Assembly (NCBI RefSeq): GCF_001557115.1
Contig: NZ_LSKQ01000232.1
Location: forward strand, 3,176-67,175
DNA: 64,000 nucleotides
Direction: 5' to 3'
DNA from: Erythrobacter sp. CCH5-A1
GTDB taxonomy: Bacteria > Pseudomonadota > Alphaproteobacteria > Sphingomonadales > Sphingomonadaceae
Part shown: piece by piece, positions 1-9,330 of the stretch
Layout of the letters: each line of letters begins with the position of its first letter
Numbering within the stretch: position 1 is the first letter of the stretch
The notes under the pieces: generated by a model
Told to the model about the DNA's origin: nothing
What the model saw: only the letters and a program-made list of their open reading frames with translations
The model's database searches: none
Made by a program: the position numbers and the translations under genes

Positions 1-27
1 GGGGATGGCGTCATTTCTGTCGACACT

Positions 28-3000
28 TTGCTGGCAAGCCCGCCCGAGGCGCTGACCAATCCCGTTCGCACCCGCGCCGACTGGGAGGCGATGCGCGCCG
101 CCGCGCTCGCCGATCCGGGCGCGTTCCACGGCGAGATCGCCGGGCGCAACATGCACTGGTTCGTGGCCGAGGCCGGCCAGTCGGGCGCGTGGCTCGCGCG
201 CGGCGAGGATGGCGGCTGGCACGGCTGGGATGCAGCAAGCGGCGCGCCTGTTTCGCCTGACCTGCCTTCCGGCTTCACCCCTTGGCACACCGGCTTCGAC
301 GGCTCCAACCCGCCGCACTGGCGCTGGTTCGTGGGCGGGCGCACCAATGCCGCCTTCTCCGAGCTCGACCGCCACGTCCTCGCCGGCCACGGCGATGAGG
401 TCGCGCTGATCTTCGAGGGCGACCGCTGGGACATGTCGGCGCTCGGCGGCAAGGGCGCGCCGATCGACTGCTTCACGGTCACCCGCAAGAAGTTGCTGCT
501 CGAGGTGGCCAAGTGTGCGGTGGCGCTGGAAGCGCTCGGGCTGAAACCGGGCGACCGCATGGCCTTGAACATGCCGAGCATCGTGCCGCAGATCTACTGG
601 ACCGAGGCCGCCAAGCGGATGGGCGTGGTCTATACGGCGGTGTTCGGCGGCTTCTCCGACAAGACCCTCTCCGACCGCATCGCCGATACCGGCGCGCGGG
701 TGATCGTCACCTCCGACGGCAGTTACCGCAACGCGCAGGTCGCGGCCTTCAAGAACGCTTATACCGACCCGGCGCTCGACAATTTCGTGCCGGTGACGAC
801 CGCGCTCGCTATCCTCGGCGGGCTCGATCTGGGATTGCCCGAGGGCGGGCACGAGACGATCCTCGAGACCGTGCGCGAGGCGCTGGCGGGCGAGATCACG
901 GTCGACCGTTCGGACGTGATGCGCGGCGTGGGCAAGGCGCTGATCGCGCTCGGGGCCGAGGGCCGGATTACCTCCGCCGATGCCGCGCGAGTGCGGATCG
1001 CGATCGCCTCGAGCCTCGTCACCCTGCCGCCGCGCGTGGAGGCGGTGATCGTGTGCCGCCACACCCACCAGCCCGATATCATCTGGCGCGAGGAGCGCGA
1101 CCGCTGGAGCCACGAGCTGACCGACGCGGCGCTGGTGACGGTGCTGGAAAAGGCACGCTCGGCGGGCTTTGCGGTGCAGGCCGAAGCCGACCTGCTGGCG
1201 CTGACCGATGCCGATTTCGTCCGCGCGATCTGGGCCTCGTCCAAGCCGCTGCCGGTTGATGCCGACTATCCGATGTTCTTCATTTACACGTCGGGTTCGA
1301 CCGGCAAGCCCAAGGGGATCGTGCACAGCCACGGCTATGCCGCAGGCGTGGCCGAGACCATGGCGGCGAGCTTCGATGCGCGCCCCGGGGACACGCTGTT
1401 CGTGGTCGCCGATCCGGGCTGGATCACCGGGCAGAGCTACCTGATCTGCGCGCCGCTGATGACGCGGGTGACCAGCCTCGTGAGCGAAGGCTCGCCGGTG
1501 TTCCCCCACGCGGGCCGCTTCGCCTCGATGATCGAGCGGCACAAGGTGCGCATCTTCAAGGCGGGGGTGACGTTCCTCAAGTCGATCATGTCGGACCCGA
1601 CGAACCTCGCTGAGGTGGAACGCTACGACATGAGCGGCTTGCGCGTTGCGACCTTCTGCGCCGAGCCTGTCTCGCCTTCCGTGCAGGCTTTCGGGATGGA
1701 GCACGTCACACCCCGCTATATCAATAGCTACTGGGCCACCGAGCACGGCGGGATTGCGTGGACGCACATGTTCGCGAATGACGATTTCCCGCTGCGCCCC
1801 GATGCTCACGCCTATCCGCTGCCGTGGATCGTGGGCGATGTCTGGGTCGAGGATGACGAGGGCACAGGCGCGCCCGCCCCCTTCGCCCGCGCCGACGAAG
1901 GCGGCGTGCCGTGGCGCAAGGCCGATGTGGGCGAGAAGGGCGAGATCGTCATCGCCGCGCCCTATCCCTACCTCGCACGCACGATCTGGGGCGACATCGC
2001 GGGCTTCAAGGTCGAAGACGGCAGCGTCAATCCCGCCTGGCGCGGTGATGCCACGCGCTGGGAGGAGGGCTACTGGAAGCGCTGGAAGGGCGCATGGGCC
2101 TATACCCAGGGCGACTTCGCGATCCAGCACGCCGACGGTTCCTTCTCGCTGCATGGGCGCTCCGACGACGTCATCAACGTCTCGGGCCACCGCATGGGGA
2201 CCGAGGAAATCGAGGGCGCGGTGCTGCGCGACAAGGCGCTCGCGCCGGATTCGCCGGTCGGCAATGTGCTGGTGGTCGGCGCCCCGCACCGAGAGAAGGG
2301 CCTGACCCCGCTCGCCTTCGTGGTGCCGGTCGCTGGTCGCAAGCTCACCCATGAGGACAAGCGCCGGCTGTTCGATCTTGTGCGCACCGAAAAGGGCGCG
2401 GTCGCGGTGCCGGCCGACTTTATCGAGGTCTCGCAGTTCCCCGAGACCCGAAGCGGCAAATACATGCGCCGCATGGTCCGCGCGCTGGTGGTGGGCGAGG
2501 ATGTCGGCGACGTCACGACCCTGCGCAACCCCGAGGCGCTCGACGAGCTGCGGCGGGTGATCGCGGATTGGCAGCGCAAGCAGCGCATGAGCGACGAACA
2601 GGCGCTGTTCGACCGGCACCGCTATTTCCTCGTGCAATACAACACGGTCGCGCCGGGCAAGCAGGTCGCGACCGTCACCGTCACAAATCCGCCGGTGAAC
2701 GCGCTCAACGAACGCGCGATCGACGAGCTGGTGCTGGTCACCTCCACCCTCGCGCGCGACGATTCCGTGGTGGCGGTCGTGTTCACCGGCGAGGGGACCA
2801 GCTCCTTCGTCGCGGGGGCCGACATCCGCCAGATGCTGGAGGAGATCCACACGGTCGAGGAGGCCATGGTCCTCCCCAACAACGCGCACCTCGCCTTCCG
2901 CACCATCGAGAGCATGAACAAGCCCTGCGTCGCGGCGGTGCAGGGCGTGGCGCTGGGCGGCGGCATGGAGTTCGCGCTCGCCTGCCACTACCGCATCGCC

Positions 3001-5520
3001 GAGCCCGTCGCGCGCTTCGGCCAGCCCGAGATCCGGCTGAGGCTGCTCCCCGGCTATGGCGGCACGCAAAGATTGCCGCGCCTGCTCGCCGACCGGCGCG
3101 GGAGCGAGGGCCTGCGCGATGCGCTCGACCTGATCCTCGGCGGGCGGAGCATCACGGCGGAGCAGGCCGCCGATATCGGCGTGGTCGACCAGCTGGTGGA
3201 CGGCGCCGAGGATGCGCTTTCGGCGGCCCACGCGGCGGTGCGCGACTTCGTGAAGAATGGCCCCGGCAGCGCGCTCGGCTTCGCCTTCGCGGAGCGGCAG
3301 GCGGCGACGGTGCGCTGGGAAGCGGCGTCCGACATATCGCTGGACGCGGTGCTGGAGGACGATTTCCTCCAGCGCATCCTCCGGCAGCTCGAATGGGCGG
3401 GCCGCGACGTCGCGGGCGCGCGGGCGCTGGACGCGGTGCGCACCGGCCTCGAACACGGTATCACGCAAGGCACGCAGCGCGAGGCGCGGCTGTTCTCGGA
3501 AGCCATCGTCGACCCCGAGGGCGGCAAGACCGGCATCCGCCAGTTCATGGACAAGGTCGCGCCCCCGCTCCCGGTGCGGCGCGACGGGGTGTGGATCGAT
3601 TCCGAGCACGAGATGCGCGCAAAGGCGCTCGAGGCGGCAGGCGATCTGCTCCCGGTAGGCGCACCGTTCTATCCCGGCGTGACCCCGATCCCGCGTCACC
3701 AATACGCCTTCGGCATCGCCCGCGATCCCGACACCGGCCAGCCCCGCTTCGGCCCGCCCGCGAGCCACGAAAAGGAGCTGATCGTCAAGACGCCCGAGCC
3801 CGCGCCCAACGAGGCGCTGCTCTACATGCTGACGAGCGAGGTCAACTTCAACGATATCTGGGCGCTGACCGGCATTCCGGTTTCGCCCTTCGATGCGCAC
3901 GAGGAGGACGTGCAGATCACGGGCTCCGGCGGCATCGCGCTGGTCGCGGCCTTGGGGTCCGAGACGCGCGCGCAGGGGCGGATCAAGGTCGGCGATCTGG
4001 TGACGGTCTATTCGGGGACGAACGACCTGCTCTCGCCGCTGGTCGGCAATGATCCGATGTATGCGGATTTCTCGATCCAAGGCTACGAGACCGAGACGGG
4101 CAGCCACGCGCAGTTCCTGACCGTCCAGGCCCCGCAGATGCACAAGGTGCCGCCCGACCTGACGCTGGAGCAGGCGGGGAGCTATGTGCTCAACCTCGGC
4201 ACCATTGCGCGCTGCCTGTTCACCACCTTGCAGATCGCGCCGGGGCGGACCTTGTTCGTCGAGGGCGCGGCAACGGGGACGGGGCTCGATGCGCTCCGGT
4301 CTTCGGTGCGCACGGGGTTGCAGGTGACGGGGCTGGTGTCTTCCGAGGAACGCGCGGCGTTCATCACGCAGGTGCAGGGCGCGGTCGGGGCGATCAACCG
4401 CAAGGACCCCGCGCTCGCCAGCCTTTTCACCGTGGTGCCCGAGGACAAGGCCGAGGCGATCCAGTGGGAGGCAGCTGGCGCACCGCTGGTCGAGGAATAC
4501 AAGGCATTGAACGGCGGCAAGCTCGCCGACTATGTCGTCAGCCACGCGGGCGAGACGGCCTTCCCGCGCTCCTTCCAGCTGCTCGCCGAAGGGGGCACGC
4601 TCGCCTTCTACGGCGCCTCGTCCGGCTACCACTTCAGCTTCATGGGCAAGCCCGGAACGGCCAGCCCCGAAGAGATGCTCCGCCGCGCGGCGCTGCGCGG
4701 GGGCGAGGCGGTGCTGATCTTCTACGGGCCGGGCTCCTCTGAATTGCTCGACGAAACCGGCCTTGAAATGATCGAAGCCGCGCGGCGCTTCAACGCCCGC
4801 TCGGTGATCGCCACCACCACCGACGGGCAGCGCGAATTCCTGCAATCGCTGGGGCTGGAGGATGCGATCGAGGGCATCGTCTCCCTCGAGAGCATCCGCC
4901 GCCGCGAGGGCGCCAATTTCCACTGGCCCGACACCATGCCGCGCCTGCCCGATGCCAAGGTCGATATCGAGGTCTTCAAGGCGGCGGTGCGCGATTATCA
5001 GGACCGGGTGATGAAGCCCTTCGGCTCGGCCGTGGGCAAGATCCTGCGCTCGCCCGACAACCCGCGCGGCAGCCCCGATCTGGTGTTCGAGCGGGCGGGG
5101 CAGGACACGCTCGGCATCTCGACCTCGCTGGTGAAGCCCTTCACCGGGCGGGTGATCTTCGCCGAAGACCTGACCGGCTGCCGCTTCACCTTCTACGCGC
5201 CGCAGGTCTGGACCCGCCAGCGGCGCATCTACATGCCCACCGCGCAGATCTTCGGCACGCACCTGTGCAACGCCTACGAGGTCGCGCGGATGAACGACAT
5301 GATCGCGGCGGGGCTGCTCGAAGTGACCGAGCCCGAGGTGGTGCCGTGGGACGGGCTGCCGGAAGCGCATCAGGCGATGTGGGACAACCGGCACACAGGC
5401 TCCACCTATGTGGTCAACCATGCGCTCCCCGAATTAGGCCTCAGGAGCCGCGACGCGCTGCTCGAGGCGTGGGCTGCGCAGAGTGCCACATCTGCAACTT
5501 CCGGGGAACCGGAAGCCTAG
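28..5520 (+). CDS. pcs: Trifunctional propionyl-CoA synthase
   Basis: Converts 3-hydroxypropionate, ATP, CoA and NADPH to propionyl-CoA, the key step of the 3-hydroxypropionate route. The 1830 residues match the known three-part architecture. First is an AMP-forming acyl-CoA synthetase (adenylate loop YTSGSTGKPKG at about 420-430, C-terminal catalytic Lys near 811 in RSGKYMRR). Next is a crotonase-type dehydratase (GVALGGGMEF with Glu near 981, FGQPEIRL with Glu near 1001). Last is a zinc-free MDR enoyl-CoA reductase (VNFNDIWALTGIPVS near 1270, nucleotide loop EGAATGTG near 1412). Colinearity with the Chloroflexus aurantiacus enzyme runs almost to the first residue, so it is essentially full length. 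The start used is a TTG at 28. The frame is open to the window edge, so a start a few codons upstream, outside the window, is possible. First gene of pcs-mcr-accA. Confidence 0.96.
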   Translation: MLASPPEALTNPVRTRADWEAMRAAALADPGAFHGEIAGRNMHWFVAEAGQSGAWLARGEDGGWHGWDAASGAPVSPDLPSGFTPWHTGFDGSNPPHWRWFVGGRTNAAFSELDRHVLAGHGDEVALIFEGDRWDMSALGGKGAPIDCFTVTRKKLLLEVAKCAVALEALGLKPGDRMALNMPSIVPQIYWTEAAKRMGVVYTAVFGGFSDKTLSDRIADTGARVIVTSDGSYRNAQVAAFKNAYTDPALDNFVPVTTALAILGGLDLGLPEGGHETILETVREALAGEITVDRSDVMRGVGKALIALGAEGRITSADAARVRIAIASSLVTLPPRVEAVIVCRHTHQPDIIWREERDRWSHELTDAALVTVLEKARSAGFAVQAEADLLALTDADFVRAIWASSKPLPVDADYPMFFIYTSGSTGKPKGIVHSHGYAAGVAETMAASFDARPGDTLFVVADPGWITGQSYLICAPLMTRVTSLVSEGSPVFPHAGRFASMIERHKVRIFKAGVTFLKSIMSDPTNLAEVERYDMSGLRVATFCAEPVSPSVQAFGMEHVTPRYINSYWATEHGGIAWTHMFANDDFPLRPDAHAYPLPWIVGDVWVEDDEGTGAPAPFARADEGGVPWRKADVGEKGEIVIAAPYPYLARTIWGDIAGFKVEDGSVNPAWRGDATRWEEGYWKRWKGAWAYTQGDFAIQHADGSFSLHGRSDDVINVSGHRMGTEEIEGAVLRDKALAPDSPVGNVLVVGAPHREKGLTPLAFVVPVAGRKLTHEDKRRLFDLVRTEKGAVAVPADFIEVSQFPETRSGKYMRRMVRALVVGEDVGDVTTLRNPEALDELRRVIADWQRKQRMSDEQALFDRHRYFLVQYNTVAPGKQVATVTVTNPPVNALNERAIDELVLVTSTLARDDSVVAVVFTGEGTSSFVAGADIRQMLEEIHTVEEAMVLPNNAHLAFRTIESMNKPCVAAVQGVALGGGMEFALACHYRIAEPVARFGQPEIRLRLLPGYGGTQRLPRLLADRRGSEGLRDALDLILGGRSITAEQAADIGVVDQLVDGAEDALSAAHAAVRDFVKNGPGSALGFAFAERQAATVRWEAASDISLDAVLEDDFLQRILRQLEWAGRDVAGARALDAVRTGLEHGITQGTQREARLFSEAIVDPEGGKTGIRQFMDKVAPPLPVRRDGVWIDSEHEMRAKALEAAGDLLPVGAPFYPGVTPIPRHQYAFGIARDPDTGQPRFGPPASHEKELIVKTPEPAPNEALLYMLTSEVNFNDIWALTGIPVSPFDAHEEDVQITGSGGIALVAALGSETRAQGRIKVGDLVTVYSGTNDLLSPLVGNDPMYADFSIQGYETETGSHAQFLTVQAPQMHKVPPDLTLEQAGSYVLNLGTIARCLFTTLQIAPGRTLFVEGAATGTGLDALRSSVRTGLQVTGLVSSEERAAFITQVQGAVGAINRKDPALASLFTVVPEDKAEAIQWEAAGAPLVEEYKALNGGKLADYVVSHAGETAFPRSFQLLAEGGTLAFYGASSGYHFSFMGKPGTASPEEMLRRAALRGGEAVLIFYGPGSSELLDETGLEMIEAARRFNARSVIATTTDGQREFLQSLGLEDAIEGIVSLESIRRREGANFHWPDTMPRLPDAKVDIEVFKAAVRDYQDRVMKPFGSAVGKILRSPDNPRGSPDLVFERAGQDTLGISTSLVKPFTGRVIFAEDLTGCRFTFYAPQVWTRQRRIYMPTAQIFGTHLCNAYEVARMNDMIAAGLLEVTEPEVVPWDGLPEAHQAMWDNRHTGSTYVVNHALPELGLRSRDALLEAWAAQSATSATSGEPEA

Positions 5521-5539
5521 CCCGCGCATTGCGGGTTTT
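5521..5539 (+). terminator. Weak hairpin plus T4 after pcs
   Basis: Immediately after the pcs stop, a perfect 5-bp stem (CCCGC/GCGGG, 5-nt loop) is followed by four T. It is too short to be a convincing full terminator. It could partly attenuate transcription into mcr or be chance in GC-rich DNA. The remaining pcs-mcr gap of about 85 bases shows nothing else except the mcr ribosome binding site. Confidence 0.35.
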
Positions 5540-5624
5540 GAAACGTTCGAAGCTCTCCTCCCCAGGGTTTGAACGAATTGAAAAGCGAAGCGCGGCTTCG
5601 CTGTAATTCTGTGAGGAGAGAGTC

Positions 5625-8600
5625 ATGGCCAAGTTGAAAGCCGTTGCCGCTGCGCCTGCTCTGCAAGGCGATATCCCGGGCCGCCTCGCGGGCAAGATCG
5701 CGGTCGTCACTGGTGCCGCCGGCAATCTCGGCGGGCATATCGTCACGCACTACCTTGCCGAAGGCGCAACCGTGGTGATGACGGGCCGCACCCCCGACCG
5801 CACCAAGGCTGCGGCCGAAGCGCTCCTGAAGGCGACTGGGGCGGACCCGGCGCGGCTCGCCACGGTAGCGCTTGATGGTGGTGATATCGCCTCGGTCCGC
5901 GCCGCCATCGCCGAGGTGGTGAAGCAGTTCGGACGCATCGACATTCTGGTGAACAACGCTGGCAGCGCCGGACCCAAGCAGCCGATCGAAAACCTGCCCT
6001 TGTCGGGGGAAGAACTCGCCGCGCTCCAGAAGACCGGCTCGACCGACAGTGAAACCGTGGCCGACGCGCTGCGCAACATTTTCGGTGTCGCGTGGAATGT
6101 CGCTCGCGTAGCGGCCGAGCACATCCCCGAGGGCGGCTCGATCATCAACGTCTCGACGATCTTCAGCCGCACGCCCTATTACGCGCGCGCGGCTTACGTC
6201 GTCCCCAAGGCGGCGATGAATGCGTGGAGCCGTGAACTCAGCCTTGAGCTCGGCCCCAAGGGCATCCGCGTCAACCTCGTCTACCCCGGCCCGATCGAGA
6301 GCGAGCGCATCCGCAATGTCTTCGCCGCGATGGACAAGGCGCGCGGGGACGAGGGCGGCACCACTGCGACGCAGTTCTTCGACATGATGAGCCTGGAGCG
6401 CGCAACAGGCGGGAACGCAAAGGCCAAGACCTTCCCCACCCCGACCGATATCGCCACCACCTGTGTGTTCCTCGGTTCGGACGAGAGCGCGGCCTATAAC
6501 GGCCACGATTTCGAGGTCACCCACGGGATGAGCGTCCGAAAGGAGCAGCGCTCGACATACCTCTCTCGCCCGACCATGCGCTCGATGGACGGCACCGGCC
6601 TTGCCGTGCTGATCGCGGCGGGGGACGACTGGGAAGAGGCGCTCGAAATCGCGCAGGTGCAGCTCGCCTGCGGGGCCGAGGTCGTGCTCGGCCTGCCGCG
6701 CGCAGCCGACGTTGCCATCGCCGAAAAGCGCTGTGCGGCGCTGGGGCTGGGGGACAAGCTCAGCATCATCCGCTTCAGCCGCAAGGATCCCGCGGGGATG
6801 GAAACCGCGCTGGAGGACTACACCGCCAAGGGCACACCCATCAGCGGCGCGCTGTTCCTCCCTGCTCTGGGCGCTGGCGAGCTTTCGGGCGCGATCACTG
6901 CCGCCGAAGATGGCGTGGTCGAGGCGCTGATGGATGGCGAACTCGCGGGCAACATGGCGCTCGCGCGCACGATGAGCCGCTACTGGAAACGCCACGACAA
7001 CCTGCTGCAGCCGCCGCGCTTCGTCTTCGTCAGCCACAAGAGCGACGGCAAGGGCGACATCTACGGCCACATCCTGCGCGCCGCGACCGAACAGCTGATC
7101 CGCATCTGGCGCGACGAATCCGAGATCGACACCGCCCATGGCCGCCGCCGCCAGGCCGAGTGGGGCAACCAGATCGTCCGCTTCACTAACACCGAAGCCG
7201 AGAACATCCGCTTCACCGCGGGCCACGCCGCGCGCATCCTTCTGAAGGAAAGCAAGCTCGGCGAGATCACGCTCTACGTCCCCGCGAACATCGGCGAGGC
7301 TACGGGCGCGCGCAAGGCCATGCCGGGCTTCTCCGAGAACATCACCGGGCTGCATCTCGGCAAGGTCGCGCTGATTACCGGCGGCTCGGCCGGGATCGGC
7401 GGGCAGGTCGCGCGCCTGCTGGCGCTCGCGGGCGGCAAGGTGATGATGGTCGCCCGGCGCGAGAGCGAACTGGCGGTTGCGCGGGCCAAGATCGTCTCAG
7501 AGCTGGAGGACATCGGCTTTGCCGGGGTCGAGCGGCGGGTGCAGACGCTTGCCAATGTCGATGTCAGCAATTTCGAGAGCCTCAAGGGCGCGGTCGATGC
7601 GACGCTGAAGGCCTTCGGGCGGATCGACTACCTCATCAACAACGCCGGGGTCGCGGGCGCGGAGGACATGGTCGTCGACATGACGGTCGATGCCTGGAAC
7701 TACACGCTCGATGCGAACCTCGTGTCGAACTACTTTCTGATGCACCACGTCGCGCCGCTGATGAAGGCGCAAGGATCGGGCTACATCCTCAATGTCTCGT
7801 CCTATTTCGGCGGCGAGAAATATCTCGCGGTCGCTTACCCCAACCGCGCCGACTACGCCGTGTCCAAGGCCGGGCAGCGCGCGATGGTGGAATCGATGGC
7901 GCGCTATCTCGGGCCCGAGGTGCAGTTCAACGCCATCGCCCCGGGCCCGGTCGACGGCGACCGCCTCTCGGGCACCGGCGGCAAGCCCGGCCTGTTCGAG
8001 CGGCGGGGCAAGCTGATCCTCGCAAACAAGCGCCTCAACGCCGTCCACGCCGCCGCGATCAAGGCGATCCGGCGCGGGGTGCGGGTCGAGGCGGTGCTGG
8101 CGCGGCTCGCGCGCAACGACACCGTCAAGATGAGCCACGACACCAACAACCCGCGCGAGCTGCGCGAGCTGGCGCTGGCCTGCGCGCGCGAGGGGGACGG
8201 GACCTGCACCTGGGACCAGTATCTCCTCACGCCGCAGATCGCGGCCGCGCTGATCGGGCGGCTGCGGCAGGCGGGGCTGTTCCTCGACGCGCCCGAATGG
8301 TCGGAGCGCCCGCCTGCCGAGGATGGCGACTGGCTGCTGCGCGTTCCTCCCGAGGATGCGCCCTTCCTCCCCGCCGACAAGATCGCGGTGGAAGCGAACA
8401 AGGTCGGCACCGGGGTCCTTTCGAAACTCTATCTCGGCAAGATGCCGACCGAGCATGACGTGGCGCAGGCGACGGTGTTCTTCCTCGCCGACCGCGCAGT
8501 CAGCGGCGAGACCTTCATGCCCTCGGGCGGCCTCAGCGTCGAACGCTCGACCACCGAGCGCGAGCTGTTCGGTTCGCCCAAGCAGGAACGCCTCGACCAG

Positions 8601-9317
8601 ATGCGTGGGCGCACGGTGTGGATCATCGGCGAGCACCTCGCCGATTACCTCGCCGAGACCGCGCGCGCCTTCATCGAGGATTGCCACGTCGCCAACGTCG
8701 TGGTCATCACCCGCACGGCGGAGGCCTTCGAAGCGATCAAGGCGCAGCTGGAGCCGGAGACGGCCGAGGCGCTGACTTCGCTGGTCAAGACCGCCGACAT
8801 CGAAGCCGCGATGGACGAGGCGCTGCTCGCGTGGGGGCGGCCGACCACGATCCTCTCGACCCCGATGTCGGCGCTGCCGGGCAAGCTGTTCGCGACCGAC
8901 GATCCGCTCAGCCCCGAGGAGTTCCGCACCGTGGTGGCCGACAACCTCACCCACCACTTCCGCGTCAGCCGCCGCGCCTCGCTCTATGACGATTGCCAGC
9001 TGGTCCTGACGAGCCCGGACGTGGCGATGGGCGACAAGTCCCCGGCCTTTGCGCTCGCCAACTTCATCAAGACCACGCTCCATGCCTTCACCGCGACGCT
9101 CGCCGTGGAGAACGAGCGGCTGGTCCACGATGTGCCGGTCAACCAGATCAACCTCACCCGCCGGGTGCAATCGGAAGAGCCGCGCGATCTCGACGAGCAC
9201 TTGGAAGAGGTGCGCCGTTTCGCCCGCGCGGTGCTGCTGGTCGGCGCGCCGCTGCCCGATGCCGAGGACTCGCGCTATCGCGCGCGGATCTATCGCGGCA
9301 TGTCGATGACGGTGTGA
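5625..9317 (+). CDS. mcr: Bifunctional malonyl-CoA reductase
   Basis: Reduces malonyl-CoA via malonate semialdehyde to 3-hydroxypropionate with NADPH. The 1230 residues are close to the 1220-residue Chloroflexus enzyme and show two SDR-like halves. The first has TGAAGNLGG at about 29-37 and Tyr191/Lys195 in AYVVPKAAM. The second has TGGSAGIGG from about 585 and Tyr744/Lys748 in DYAVSKAGQ. By family knowledge the N-terminal half reduces the semialdehyde and the C-terminal half reduces the CoA ester. The ATG follows a good GAGGAGAG ribosome binding site. It lies 104 bases after pcs and 13 bases before accA. Archaeal malonyl-CoA reductases are unrelated, so the assignment to the bacterial bifunctional type is firm. 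Confidence 0.96.
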   Translation: MAKLKAVAAAPALQGDIPGRLAGKIAVVTGAAGNLGGHIVTHYLAEGATVVMTGRTPDRTKAAAEALLKATGADPARLATVALDGGDIASVRAAIAEVVKQFGRIDILVNNAGSAGPKQPIENLPLSGEELAALQKTGSTDSETVADALRNIFGVAWNVARVAAEHIPEGGSIINVSTIFSRTPYYARAAYVVPKAAMNAWSRELSLELGPKGIRVNLVYPGPIESERIRNVFAAMDKARGDEGGTTATQFFDMMSLERATGGNAKAKTFPTPTDIATTCVFLGSDESAAYNGHDFEVTHGMSVRKEQRSTYLSRPTMRSMDGTGLAVLIAAGDDWEEALEIAQVQLACGAEVVLGLPRAADVAIAEKRCAALGLGDKLSIIRFSRKDPAGMETALEDYTAKGTPISGALFLPALGAGELSGAITAAEDGVVEALMDGELAGNMALARTMSRYWKRHDNLLQPPRFVFVSHKSDGKGDIYGHILRAATEQLIRIWRDESEIDTAHGRRRQAEWGNQIVRFTNTEAENIRFTAGHAARILLKESKLGEITLYVPANIGEATGARKAMPGFSENITGLHLGKVALITGGSAGIGGQVARLLALAGGKVMMVARRESELAVARAKIVSELEDIGFAGVERRVQTLANVDVSNFESLKGAVDATLKAFGRIDYLINNAGVAGAEDMVVDMTVDAWNYTLDANLVSNYFLMHHVAPLMKAQGSGYILNVSSYFGGEKYLAVAYPNRADYAVSKAGQRAMVESMARYLGPEVQFNAIAPGPVDGDRLSGTGGKPGLFERRGKLILANKRLNAVHAAAIKAIRRGVRVEAVLARLARNDTVKMSHDTNNPRELRELALACAREGDGTCTWDQYLLTPQIAAALIGRLRQAGLFLDAPEWSERPPAEDGDWLLRVPPEDAPFLPADKIAVEANKVGTGVLSKLYLGKMPTEHDVAQATVFFLADRAVSGETFMPSGGLSVERSTTERELFGSPKQERLDQMRGRTVWIIGEHLADYLAETARAFIEDCHVANVVVITRTAEAFEAIKAQLEPETAEALTSLVKTADIEAAMDEALLAWGRPTTILSTPMSALPGKLFATDDPLSPEEFRTVVADNLTHHFRVSRRASLYDDCQLVLTSPDVAMGDKSPAFALANFIKTTLHAFTATLAVENERLVHDVPVNQINLTRRVQSEEPRDLDEHLEEVRRFARAVLLVGAPLPDAEDSRYRARIYRGMSMTV

Positions 9318-9330
9318 GGCGGAGCGGGGG

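Noticed and set aside
5517..9200. Long minus-strand frames opposite mcr
   Set aside because: They are antisense shadows rich in Arg, Gly and Ala; mcr on the plus strand has full-length family similarity.
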